Assembly (NCBI GenBank): GCA_011055275.1
Contig: DSEZ01000018.1
Coordinates: forward strand, 1 to 10,114
Direction: 5' to 3'
Source: Thermoprotei archaeon
GTDB taxonomy: Archaea; Thermoproteota; Thermoprotei_A; Marsarchaeales; UBA168
DNA length: 10,114 bases
Shown one piece after another: positions 1 through 6,076 of this stretch. The notes under the pieces were generated by a model that saw only the letters and a list, made by a program, of their open reading frames with translations, ran no database searches and was not told the DNA's origin. Each line of letters starts with the position of its first letter. Position 1 is the stretch's first letter. Position numbers and translations under genes: made by a program.

Positions 1-153
1 ACCTTTGGGTCCTAAGGTCGGTTTTACTGCCTCAGCTACCGCAATTGCTGCTGATAAGTTATTTTGAAGGGCTTCCTTGCCCGTAGTGCGCTGGGAACCC
101 TCCTTGAGGAGGAGCACTGGCACGCCTCCCAGGTTAGCTGGTATTATACTCAC
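1..153 (-). CDS. Thermosome (group II chaperonin) subunit, N-terminal fragment
   Basis: Read on the minus strand from a GTG at 153-151, this gives 51 codons that run off the left edge. The translation begins [20 protein letters not shown], continues with a Q-R-T-T-G-K-E-A stretch, and reaches [10 protein letters not shown] at the edge. KEG(S/T)xRxxGxEAxxxN and AVxxTLGPKG are the conserved opening of archaeal/eukaryotic group II chaperonins; the TLGPKG part belongs to the equatorial ATP-binding domain. By family knowledge the product is one subunit of the ATP-driven double-ring protein-folding chaperonin of the cytoplasm. A stop codon (TGA) lies two codons before the GTG, so no in-frame start lies further upstream. 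The GTG is preceded by a purine-rich GGTGGTGA stretch and by a TATA element. The gene is divergent from the aldo/keto reductase. Which thermosome paralogue (alpha, beta or gamma) it is cannot be decided from 51 residues. Confidence 0.9.
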   Translation of the reverse strand, partial: MSIIPANLGGVPVLLLKEGSQRTTGKEALQNNLSAAIAVAEAVKPTLGPKG

Positions 154-183
154 TAATCACCACCAAGAAACATACGTCGTTTC

Positions 184-191
184 CTTATAAG
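184..191 (-). promoter_or_regulatory. TATA box of the thermosome gene
   Basis: The palindromic CTTATAAG lies 31-38 nt upstream of the GTG start. Purines just upstream of it on the minus strand could act as a BRE. Transcription should then begin a few nucleotides before the start codon and leave a very short leader carrying the GGTGGTGA stretch. This is inference from position and sequence; no heat-shock operator could be recognised. Confidence 0.5.
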
Positions 192-320
192 TATTTCATG
201 AACGTGTCTTTGCCTTTTGCGGTAATGTTTTCTGGGTTAGACAAAGGGCTTTGCGTTCTCACGGCATCTAAACGGCAACAGATCAGCGCTAGCGTCGGCG
301 GGCTAATTGGGAATTAAACA

Positions 321-328
321 CTTAAATT
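321..328 (+). promoter_or_regulatory. TATA box of the aldo/keto reductase gene
   Basis: CTTAAATT, preceded by an A-rich BRE-like stretch, lies 21-28 nt before the ATG at 349. That spacing puts the transcription start at or next to the A of the ATG. It therefore supports a leaderless mRNA and argues against the upstream TTG at 307, which lies before the TATA box itself. Confidence 0.55.
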
Positions 329-348
329 TTGGATTGCGATTGGATCTT

Positions 349-1215
349 ATGCAAAAAAGGCGTTTAGGAAAAATTGGATATATGGCCACCATAGTGGCTC
401 TCGGCTCTCTTGCGGTTGGCTGGAAGAAGTTATCGAAGAAGGAAATCGATGACACCATGAAAGTGGTAATCGATCACGGGATCAACTACTTTGACGTGGC
501 GCCGAGCTACGAAGATGCCGAGGTTCACATAGCTCCTTGGATAAAGGAGTACAGAAGCAGCCTTTTTATAGCTGACAAAACTACCCAGAGAAAAAAAGAA
601 GGAGCGTGGGAGGAGCTTAATGCATCGCTTAGGCGGACAGGAGCTGAGTATTTTGATCTTTACCAGCTTCACGCCGTAAACACCATGGAAGACCTAAACA
701 CAGCGTTGGGAGAAGGGGGTGCCATTGAGGCGTTTGAGGAGGCCAAGGAAAAAGGGCTCATAAAGCATATAGGGATAACGGGCCATGCCAACATGAACGT
801 GCTGGCTGAAGCCCTTAGGCGCTATCCCTTTGAAACCGTGTTGCTTCCCGTAAACTTCGTCATATACTTCCACATGAGTGATAGCAGCGATTTCAGGAAA
901 GTGTTAAACCTGGCGCTCGAGAAGGATTTGGGCGTCATAGCCATAAAGTCGATCGCTAAGACAAGGTGGGCGTCGGAAAACCACGCCTACAACCCCTGGT
1001 ACGAGCCCTTTGACGATCAGGATACCATCGATAAGGCTTTCAAGTTCACGCTCTCGCAAGTCGGCGTTACTACTTATGCGACGGCTTCTGATCACAGATT
1101 GGTCCCGAAGATAATCGACGCTGCCGAGAGGTTCAACATAATCGCCCCCGATGAACTCGAGGACCTGCGCAAGATAGCAGACGGTCTAACTCCCATCTTT
1201 CCCGAGCCTGCTTAA
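349..1215 (+). CDS. Aldo/keto reductase
   Basis: A 288-residue NAD(P)H-dependent oxidoreductase of the aldo/keto reductase (TIM-barrel) family, expected to be cytoplasmic and to reduce an aldehyde or ketone. The N-terminus MQKRRLGKIG matches the family's usual opening. All four catalytic residues are visible: Asp49 and Tyr54 in FDVAPSYEDAE, Lys77 in FIADKTTQR, and His108 in YFDLYQLHAV. The C-terminal TASDHR segment and the residues after it occupy the place of the cofactor phosphate-binding loop. There is no C-terminal cysteine cluster, so it is not the 4Fe-4S-containing subgroup. An in-frame TTG at 307 would add 14 residues, but the TATA box falls inside that extension, so the ATG at 349 was chosen. 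It is divergent from the thermosome gene. Its stop codon shares a TTAA with the stop of the convergent exonuclease gene. The substrate cannot be told from sequence. Confidence 0.92.
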   Translation: MQKRRLGKIGYMATIVALGSLAVGWKKLSKKEIDDTMKVVIDHGINYFDVAPSYEDAEVHIAPWIKEYRSSLFIADKTTQRKKEGAWEELNASLRRTGAEYFDLYQLHAVNTMEDLNTALGEGGAIEAFEEAKEKGLIKHIGITGHANMNVLAEALRRYPFETVLLPVNFVIYFHMSDSSDFRKVLNLALEKDLGVIAIKSIAKTRWASENHAYNPWYEPFDDQDTIDKAFKFTLSQVGVTTYATASDHRLVPKIIDAAERFNIIAPDELEDLRKIADGLTPIFPEPA

Positions 1216-2189
1216 GGGCGGGCGACCGCGTTTACGTGAAGCTTTTTTTCCAGCTCCTTTGCAAGGGTTCTTGCAAATTGACTTCTGTGAGCATCGGTTA
1301 TGATCCAACGGGCCCTGCTCTCATCCACGTAGTATACCAGCTCGTTAAAGTCAGCGTGGTCGCTTAGGCCAACCATGAAGGTCATCTTGCCGATCTGCTT
1401 CAGCGCTTTTCCAGCCCAGCCCGTAACTATGAGGGACATGTTCTTTGGGTTTCTTTCGGTCGAGAGCGGCCAAAGGGCGACGTACGGGTTTTTTTCCCTT
1501 ATCTCCGTCAGGGCTTCGCGGCTAGTTATCTTATAATATTTTGGAAAGCGTACGCCGTATTTTTCGTATATCTTTGCTATCTCGTAGCTCTTACTGTCCA
1601 TTATGACTTTGACCCAGCGAGGAAGGTATGAAAGTATGGAAAGTATTTCCTGCAGTTTTCCCTGCGACGCGTAAATGTCCACCGAGCCCTGCGCAAGACC
1701 TTGCTCAACGAGGTCCCTGAGGATCAGATCCGCGTTCACGTAATCCCGAACATTATTTGGATTGCCGTACGTGGCCTCTATGACCAGTTCATCTGGGTGT
1801 AACACAGGCGTGCCCTTCAGCTTGAAATCACCGGTAAACGCGAAGCTACCATCTGGCGTTTCTACCATTACCTGCGCAGCACCCAATATGTGGTTTGCGG
1901 GGTATAGGAAGAGCTTTCCGCGTTCAAGCTCAAGTGGGACCCCATATTCAAGCGGGAGCGGGTGCCTCAGGCTACCCCTTACAACGCTTATTATATCGAT
2001 GGTTTGCGGGGTAGCCACTTGATGAAGGCCGGTGGAAAGCCCGCCAAGGTGATCTGCATGAGCGTGCGTTATGACATGATATTTTTTCTTCGTAGCCCCA
2101 TCGCACCCGACCTCCATGCCCAACTCGACCTCACCGTTCCCCCTTACGTTTGAGCGGAAGTGCGAAAAGGCTTCGAGCGGCAGATCCAA
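1212..2189 (-). CDS. Metallo-beta-lactamase-fold exonuclease (beta-CASP/SNM1/YSH1-like)
   Basis: A 325-residue protein, counted from the TTG at 2189-2187. The zinc motif HAHADH is at about residues 42-47. A further metal-ligand histidine is in the PANHILGAAQ segment (His100), TGDFK holds the bridging Asp121, and IEATYG follows. SDHADF (about 276-281) and a late ITDAH (His301) complete the order of motifs. This order, with PAxHILGxAQ and a GW...SDHAD block, is that of the archaeal predicted RNA-processing exonucleases (COG1236-like) and of bacterial ligase-associated DNA exonucleases. Nucleic-acid hydrolysis is therefore well supported, but RNA versus DNA is not settled. An ATG at 2321 would add 44 residues of AT-rich, unconserved-looking sequence that covers the divergent gene's promoter. 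The TTG sits 22-29 nt after a TATA-like element and is preferred. The 3' end overlaps the aldo/keto reductase by 4 bp. Confidence 0.82.
   Translation of the reverse strand: MDLPLEAFSHFRSNVRGNGEVELGMEVGCDGATKKKYHVITHAHADHLGGLSTGLHQVATPQTIDIISVVRGSLRHPLPLEYGVPLELERGKLFLYPANHILGAAQVMVETPDGSFAFTGDFKLKGTPVLHPDELVIEATYGNPNNVRDYVNADLILRDLVEQGLAQGSVDIYASQGKLQEILSILSYLPRWVKVIMDSKSYEIAKIYEKYGVRFPKYYKITSREALTEIREKNPYVALWPLSTERNPKNMSLIVTGWAGKALKQIGKMTFMVGLSDHADFNELVYYVDESRARWIITDAHRSQFARTLAKELEKKLHVNAVARP
1243..1249 (+). terminator. Oligo-T terminator candidate for the aldo/keto reductase
   Basis: A run of seven T on the plus strand starts 28 nt after the aldo/keto reductase stop codon. Archaeal RNA polymerase can stop at oligo-T tracts without a hairpin. 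The run lies antisense to Lys codons near the 3' end of the convergent exonuclease gene, so it may equally be only a consequence of that coding sequence. Confidence 0.35.
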
Positions 2190-2210
2190 TATAGGATGTC
2201 GTGGCGGGGA

Positions 2211-2218
2211 CTTAAAAA
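2211..2218 (-). promoter_or_regulatory. TATA box of the exonuclease gene
   Basis: On the minus strand this reads TTTTTAAG, within gatttttaagtcc. It lies 22-29 nt upstream of the TTG at 2189, the spacing expected of an archaeal leaderless transcript. It is the main reason for placing the exonuclease start there rather than at the ATG at 2321. Confidence 0.5.
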
Positions 2219-2298
2219 TCGTCCGCTTGGCAAAGAGATACGTACTTATTTGAATATAATGAAAAAGATATACATTATCTGAATATTTATGGAGCAGA

Positions 2299-2306
2299 TT
2301 TAAATA
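2299..2306 (+). promoter_or_regulatory. TATA box of the ECF S component gene
   Basis: TTTAAATA lies 19-26 nt before the ATG at 2325, so the transcript is probably leaderless. The whole AT-rich stretch 2219-2324 is non-coding under the start chosen for the exonuclease. It holds only this promoter and further A/T-rich words such as aatataatg and gaatatttatgg. Confidence 0.55.
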
Positions 2307-2324
2307 GTATGTAACAAGCATCTC

Positions 2325-3146
2325 ATGGACAAGCAGCCCTTATCGATCAAAGTCATAGCCATAGCCATTGGCGCGGCACTCTACGCCCTGGGCGCCATGA
2401 TAACGGAGTACACGGCGTCGCCTTTTGGGGTTGGCCAGTTCAGGCCTGCGGTCATAATACCTGGCTTCTTTGCCATTTTCTTTGGACCTCTCGTTGGAGG
2501 TCTTTCTGCGGCGCTGGGAACAAACACAGCGGCCATGCTAACCAACGGTAATCTCCTGCTCAGCCTCATGGCTGGTGTCCCTGGTAATTTCGTGGGTTTC
2601 TACCTTTACGGGTACATGTTGAGGAAGTTTACTTGGAGGAAATTCGTATGGGCCACGCTTATCTCACTTTTTATCGGTAACCTAATAGCTGGCCTCGGCG
2701 TAGTTTCTTACTACTCGCTTTTCATACATGGTCTCTCGGTGGAGACCATCAGGGGATGGGCCGTTTCGCTCGGCCTTACAGCATGGTGGCTGATAACGAT
2801 GCTTCCCTTTATGTATTTGGCTTTGCCCCCTCTTCTTAAGGTGGGTGCGAAGGCCTTTCCAAACTTGGCTCCCCTCGGGCTGAAGACAAGCGATGAGTTA
2901 CCGCCTCTGGACACGTTTTTATCGCTCTTTCTTCCAGGCCTGGCGCTTCTCTCCTTTGGCATTCTGATAGCGGTCAGACCGTCTCTGGGGGTCTACATGA
3001 TGGGCCTCTACAAGAACGCCTCCGCCTTTGCCTATGCGCTTAAGGTGATGTTCATAGCGGGCGGCGCTATGCTCATGGTTATCGGGGTAGCTGTTCTTTT
3101 TGCTTTGAAAGGAAAGCGGGCAACGGCTCAGAGCAACTTGACCTGA
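2325..3146 (+). CDS. ECF transporter S component-like membrane protein
   Basis: A 273-residue, very hydrophobic protein with about seven predicted membrane segments, near residues 9-28, 43-66, 76-98, 107-135, 146-170, 198-218 and 237-261. The block FRPAVIIPGFFAIFFGPLVG (39-58), followed by GGLSAALGT, is typical of substrate-binding S components of energy-coupling-factor transporters (QueT/ThiT/YpaA-like). These bind a vitamin, a precursor or a metal and share ATPases and a T component encoded elsewhere. Usual S components have about 170-220 residues and six helices, so the polar loop near 172-196 and the last two helices look like an extension. No EcfA or EcfT gene is in the window. Ligand unknown; the thiamine link of the riboswitch gene about 5 kb away is suggestive only. 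The gene is divergent from the exonuclease and overlaps thpR tail to tail by 19 bp. Confidence 0.8.
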   Translation: MDKQPLSIKVIAIAIGAALYALGAMITEYTASPFGVGQFRPAVIIPGFFAIFFGPLVGGLSAALGTNTAAMLTNGNLLLSLMAGVPGNFVGFYLYGYMLRKFTWRKFVWATLISLFIGNLIAGLGVVSYYSLFIHGLSVETIRGWAVSLGLTAWWLITMLPFMYLALPPLLKVGAKAFPNLAPLGLKTSDELPPLDTFLSLFLPGLALLSFGILIAVRPSLGVYMMGLYKNASAFAYALKVMFIAGGAMLMVIGVAVLFALKGKRATAQSNLT

Positions 3147-3667
3147 ACAAGGTCTGAGTATATGGGCCCGTGGCCAGTCAGAACGCTACGCTTCAGAGAG
3201 AATGCGGCCACTTGGAACTGTCCCGATACCTCCTCTTTCACGTCGATGTGCCCCACGGCTCCCTCTCTTGTTCTTGCAAGGGTAAGGTGAGGGACGAAGG
3301 GCTTTTCGTCAAAGGGCACTTCTGCGCTTGAGAGAGCACCCCTTACCAATTCAGCAAGCTCCTCTAGTTGTCTTCCTCCCTGCTCTTCCTTTATACCTAC
3401 CCATACTACCCTTGCCCTTTCTCTAGACGGGAAATACCCAATCCCAGAAAGAGAAGCGTTGAAGGTTTGGTAGCTTATGCGCGATATGGCCTCAGAGGCC
3501 CTCTTGACCATATCATTGGAAACCTCCCCTATGAAGGCCAAAGTGAAGTGAAGGTTTTCGGGGGCCACGACCTTGAGGTTGCGGTTAGCGTGAAGCTCGC
3601 TTAAAAGGGCTAAGACCTTGGCCTTGGCCTCGCCGTCTGGAAGATCCACAGCCACGAAAACGCGCAT
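3128..3667 (-). CDS. thpR: RNA 2',3'-cyclic phosphodiesterase / 2'-5' RNA ligase (ThpR)
   Basis: A 179-residue member of the 2H phosphoesterase superfamily at its usual length. The N-terminus MRVFVAVDLP and both catalytic HxT motifs are present: His40-Phe-Thr42 in ENLHFTLAFIG and His127-Leu-Thr129 in FVPHLTLAR. Family members open 2',3'-cyclic phosphate RNA ends to 2'-phosphates and can join tRNA half-molecules by a 2'-5' bond in vitro. The biological target in archaea is not firmly known. The ATG at 3667 is 20-27 nt downstream of a TATA element shared with the divergent UPF0200 gene, so the mRNA is probably leaderless. The 3' end overlaps the ECF S component gene by 19 bp. In many archaea this gene neighbours the CCA enzyme gene; here that gene lies about 2.4 kb away. 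Confidence 0.93.
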   Translation of the reverse strand: MRVFVAVDLPDGEAKAKVLALLSELHANRNLKVVAPENLHFTLAFIGEVSNDMVKRASEAISRISYQTFNASLSGIGYFPSRERARVVWVGIKEEQGGRQLEELAELVRGALSSAEVPFDEKPFVPHLTLARTREGAVGHIDVKEEVSGQFQVAAFSLKRSVLTGHGPIYSDLVQVKLL

Positions 3668-3685
3668 GAAGTTATCGCTGAGATA

Positions 3686-3694
3686 CTTAAAAGC
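3686..3694. promoter_or_regulatory. Shared bidirectional TATA element between thpR and the UPF0200 gene
   Basis: The sequence CTTAAAAGC reads as CTTAAAAG on the plus strand and as CTTTTAAG on the minus strand. Its centre is about 25 nt before the TTG at 3715 (plus) and about 24 nt before the ATG at 3667 (minus). The whole gap between the two start codons is 47 nt, and no other TATA-like word is present in it for either direction. Confidence 0.5.
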
Positions 3695-3714
3695 TGGTTA
3701 CCTTTGAACTGAGC

Positions 3715-4284
3715 TTGCGTGTCCTCGCTTTGACTGGTCTGCCAGGGGCCGGAAAATCAACCGTGGCCTCCTTGGCTGAAGCCCAAGGTTTGCCAGTAAT
3801 ATCCATGGGAGATGCCGTCAGGGAGGAGTTAAGGAGAAGAAATCTTGAGCCAACTTCTGAGAACTTCAACTCCTTAACTGTTGGGCTTCGCCGCGAGTAC
3901 GGAGATGCGGCGATCGCGGTACTGACCTTGGAGCTGATAAGGAAAAGGGGATATCTTGGAACGCCAGAGCTCATCGTAGACGGCGTAAGGAGTTTGGCCG
4001 AAGTGGAGCACATGAAGGGATGGCCGCAGGTTGAGTCCGTAAAGGTCTTGGCGGTGCTGGCTCCCTTCAAGGATCGGTTTGTTCGCCTTTATGGCAGAGG
4101 AAGGGAAGGGGATCCGAAGACGGAAAATGATCTGAGAAACAGGGATTGGGCAGAGCTATCGATCGGGCTAGGGAACCTAATAGCTTTGGCCGACGTGTTT
4201 TTAGTTAACGAGGGAGACATGGAGACTTTCATGCAGAAAGCTACTTCCAAGCTTAAGATGTGGAGGGACCAAGGGGATCCCTAG
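3715..4284 (+). CDS. UPF0200 P-loop kinase-like protein
   Basis: A 189-residue P-loop protein. The Walker A motif GLPGAGKST is at residues 8-16, followed by VISMGDAVREE (28-38). IVDGVRS (87-93) takes the Walker B/substrate region, RGREGDP (128-133) a lid-like arginine segment, and ALADVFLVNEG (157-167) the C-terminal strand. This order matches the archaeal UPF0200 family, which resembles dephospho-CoA kinase and adenylate kinases and is sometimes annotated as such. Its substrate is not established, and dephospho-CoA kinase is only one possibility. The only start codon after the upstream in-frame stop (TAA at 3688-3690) is the TTG at 3715, giving MRVLALTG. It lies about 25 nt after the shared TATA element, so the transcript is leaderless or nearly so. 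The next gene is convergent, 34 bp away. Confidence 0.85.
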   Translation: MRVLALTGLPGAGKSTVASLAEAQGLPVISMGDAVREELRRRNLEPTSENFNSLTVGLRREYGDAAIAVLTLELIRKRGYLGTPELIVDGVRSLAEVEHMKGWPQVESVKVLAVLAPFKDRFVRLYGRGREGDPKTENDLRNRDWAELSIGLGNLIALADVFLVNEGDMETFMQKATSKLKMWRDQGDP

Positions 4285-4318
4285 AGGCGAAGACAGATAG
4301 CGCATCCGCTTGCGATTT

Positions 4319-5077
4319 TCAGGCCGAGGGTGTGGTCAGCCGCCAGACGCCGTTTTGGTCTTTGTAGACGAGCGTTGCTTTATGCATTTCGTCGAGTACC
4401 TTTTTCTGGGCAGGACTTAGCTCCTCGACCTCGTTTTCCGTCCTTGGAAGGCTTGCGATTATGGCATCGTAATAAGGTCTGTAAACCAAGACCCTGTCCT
4501 CGTCCTCGCCTATTATCTTTACAACCCCCTTTTCTTCTAGGTCTCTAATCTGCGATATGGGCTTCCTTATTCTCGATAGGGGGTATGCGCCCACGCTCTT
4601 GATGAAGTTAAGGAAGCTGTCCGACGGTCCTACCGCACCTTGGGCTCCCTGGGGTTGCTGCCTGTAACTGCCCCTTGATGAACCCCTTATTGGGGACGTG
4701 GGTATAGATATCCTGGGGCGTTGTGGCTTTGGAGTTTCCTCCTGTTCCTGTGCTTCCTTTGGTTCCTCTATTTCCTCACCTTCCTCTATTTCTCCAAAAT
4801 CTTCTTCTCCGCGCTCAACCCTAGGCTGGGGAGCGCGCTCCTTTTCTTCCTCCTTTGGAGCTGAGAGCATCTCTTTTATCTCTGAAAGGGTATCTTGGAT
4901 CTCGCCCAGCCTTTCCCATATGATCTCCATCGAGTCCGCCTCGTTGTCCTTTTCTTGTCCGAGGTTCTTTATCACTTCGTCAAAGGAGAGCTTCCTGCCC
5001 TGCTTCGCCTCCAGTTGGAGCCTTACTTGCTCGAGATAGGAGTATGTCTCGTCGCTTAACTGGACCTCTTTTACCAT
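4319..5077 (-). CDS. Unrecognised protein: ribbon-helix-helix-like N-terminus, coiled coil, acidic linker, winged-helix-like C-terminus
   Basis: 252 residues; I do not recognise the full-length family. Residues 1-40 (VKEVQLSDETYSYLEQV, later SFDEVIKNLG) have the strand-helix-helix pattern of ribbon-helix-helix DNA-binding/VapB-like antitoxin domains. Residues 50-72 (MEIIWERLGEIQDTLSEIKEML) show a heptad pattern suited to a short coiled coil. Residues 75-115 are very Glu-rich. Residues 117-150 are Pro/Ser/Arg/Gln/Gly-rich and look disordered. Residues 153-201 look like a winged helix, with helices around FLNFIKSVG and ISQIRDLEEKG and then a strand pair VVKIIG...RVLVYRP. Residues 220-250 contain another helix and a strand. 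No toxin gene is adjacent. The layout suggests a dimeric DNA-binding chromosomal or regulatory protein, by inference only. The ATG at 5077 is 18-25 nt after a TATA box. It is co-directional with the CinA-like gene but has its own promoter. Confidence 0.7.
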   Translation of the reverse strand: MVKEVQLSDETYSYLEQVRLQLEAKQGRKLSFDEVIKNLGQEKDNEADSMEIIWERLGEIQDTLSEIKEMLSAPKEEEKERAPQPRVERGEEDFGEIEEGEEIEEPKEAQEQEETPKPQRPRISIPTSPIRGSSRGSYRQQPQGAQGAVGPSDSFLNFIKSVGAYPLSRIRKPISQIRDLEEKGVVKIIGEDEDRVLVYRPYYDAIIASLPRTENEVEELSPAQKKVLDEMHKATLVYKDQNGVWRLTTPSA

Positions 5078-5094
5078 AAATTAAAACTTCTATC

Positions 5095-5102
5095 AAATAT
5101 AA
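5095..5102 (-). promoter_or_regulatory. TATA box of the RHH/winged-helix gene
   Basis: On the minus strand this reads TTATATTT and lies 18-25 nt before the ATG at 5077. This is consistent with a leaderless start inside the 56-bp gap behind the CinA-like gene. Confidence 0.55.
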
Positions 5103-5133
5103 CCGTTCCCTTTCCAACTCGAAGCGGTATATC

Positions 5134-5964
5134 TTAACTTACGGTCGCGCCGAGCCTTTGTGCCTCTTCCTTTACCGCCTTAATGGTTTCCTCGGCTTTC
5201 CTCTCTGCCTCCTGCCTGTTAGGCGAGGCGTACTCGACGTGTACAAGCATGCTGGGCTTATCCACCGTGCCTCCGGGATGCGTCTTCACGTATAGGGCGC
5301 TGTCTGCCCTGACCAGGTTTTTTATGTAGGGCGCGAGCGACGCTTCAAATATTCCAGTTATCCTTAACTCTCTTTCTGCAACGAACAGCCTTTGCTCCTT
5401 TACCAATATTGGCAGCAGGTGCTTTTCGAACATGGCCTCCATCTCAGATGGGACGCCTGGCAACACCATAATGACCGTCTTGTGGTCGCCGCCTCCAACC
5501 TCGATCCACGCTCCAGGCGCCACACCTACGGGATTGTCAAGTTCCCTGCATGGATTTGGCATGTAGGCCATTTTTTCCCTCTCGGGGGTAAGGGGCGCGT
5601 TCTCAGAACGGATCTTCTGCAGAATCCAGCTTAAGGCCAAGTCGCTCTTCTTAAGGGGCAGCCCCACGGCCTTCGCTATGGCCGCCATGGATATGTCGTC
5701 GTAAGTTGGACCTAAGCCGCCTGTCGTTATTAGGTACTCGGGCTTTCTCGAAAGGCTTTCCCTGACCGCTGCCACGATCTCTTCCTCGTTATCGGCCACC
5801 ACGGTTATCCTCTTCACGGAAACACCTACCAACGACAGCCGTCTGGCTATGTAGGCGGCATTTGTGTTGACGACCCTTCCTGTTAGTACCTCGTTTCCTA
5901 TGGTAAGTACCTCTGCCTTTATGGCCTTGGAGTTTTCAAGAGCACTCAAGGCGATTAAATACAT
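5134..5964 (-). CDS. CinA-like molybdopterin-binding-fold protein (COG1058 type, no deamidase domain)
   Basis: A 276-residue protein from the ATG at 5964. It carries the motifs of the CinA N-terminal (MoaB/MogA-like) domain: AEVLTIGNEVLTG (about 17-29), TTGGLGPTYDD (80-90), the MPNP...NPVGVAPG segment and LPGVPSEM (169-176). Bacterial CinA joins this domain, with reported ADP-ribose/nucleotide pyrophosphatase activity, to an NMN deamidase domain. The latter is absent here, as is usual in archaea, so the name nicotinamide mononucleotide deamidase-related protein is misleading. A possible role is housecleaning of NAD-derived nucleotides (inference). An ATG at 6048 would add 28 residues without family similarity. 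A TATA word at 5973-5979 is too close to 5964 but fits the in-frame TTG at 5949 (271 residues) better. The true start is therefore 5964 or 5949. Confidence 0.88.
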   Translation of the reverse strand: MYLIALSALENSKAIKAEVLTIGNEVLTGRVVNTNAAYIARRLSLVGVSVKRITVVADNEEEIVAAVRESLSRKPEYLITTGGLGPTYDDISMAAIAKAVGLPLKKSDLALSWILQKIRSENAPLTPEREKMAYMPNPCRELDNPVGVAPGAWIEVGGGDHKTVIMVLPGVPSEMEAMFEKHLLPILVKEQRLFVAERELRITGIFEASLAPYIKNLVRADSALYVKTHPGGTVDKPSMLVHVEYASPNRQEAERKAEETIKAVKEEAQRLGATVS

Positions 5965-5972
5965 GCCAAAGG

Positions 5973-5979
5973 TTATAAG
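5973..5979 (-). promoter_or_regulatory. TATA box of the CinA-like gene
   Basis: The minus-strand word CTTATAA lies 24-30 nt before the TTG at 5949 and only 9-15 nt before the ATG at 5964. If this is the real TATA box, transcription begins near the TTG, and the protein would lack the first five residues of the ATG version. Confidence 0.4.
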
Positions 5980-6050
5980 GTTGACACGCGAAATGTGGCG
6001 CCTTTGCTTAATGCAAGATAAAGGAGGCCTTAAGGCGGGGTTGACCAAGA

Positions 6051-6058
6051 GTTAAATA
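6051..6058 (+). promoter_or_regulatory. TATA box of the CCA-adding enzyme gene
   Basis: GTTAAATA lies 19-26 nt before the ATG at 6077 and predicts a leaderless transcript. It would fall within the N-terminus-to-start region of the long (6048) version of the divergent CinA-like gene, which is another reason to doubt that longer start. Confidence 0.55.
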
Positions 6059-6076
6059 CGGGGCTATGTAGATCCT

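Noticed and set aside
307..348. TTG-initiated N-terminal extension of the aldo/keto reductase
   Set aside because: The extension contains the TATA box, and the family consensus begins at the ATG at 349.
2020..2025. TGATGA as a C/D-box small RNA C box (also near 4674 and 9994)
   Set aside because: Each lies inside a coding region without matching D, C' and D' boxes at suitable spacing.
4698..5039. Long Ser-rich plus-strand reading frame
   Set aside because: It is antisense to the Glu-rich region of the 4319-5077 protein. The Ser/Pro repetition is simply the complement of Glu/Lys codons, and it has no promoter or family similarity.
4319..5077. VapB-like antitoxin of a toxin-antitoxin pair
   Set aside because: Only the N-terminal 40 residues resemble such proteins. 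The protein is far longer than usual antitoxins, and no small toxin gene lies beside it.
5965..6048. 28-residue N-terminal extension of the CinA-like protein
   Set aside because: It covers the promoter of the divergent cca gene and its own likely TATA box, and the family begins near AEVLTIGNE.
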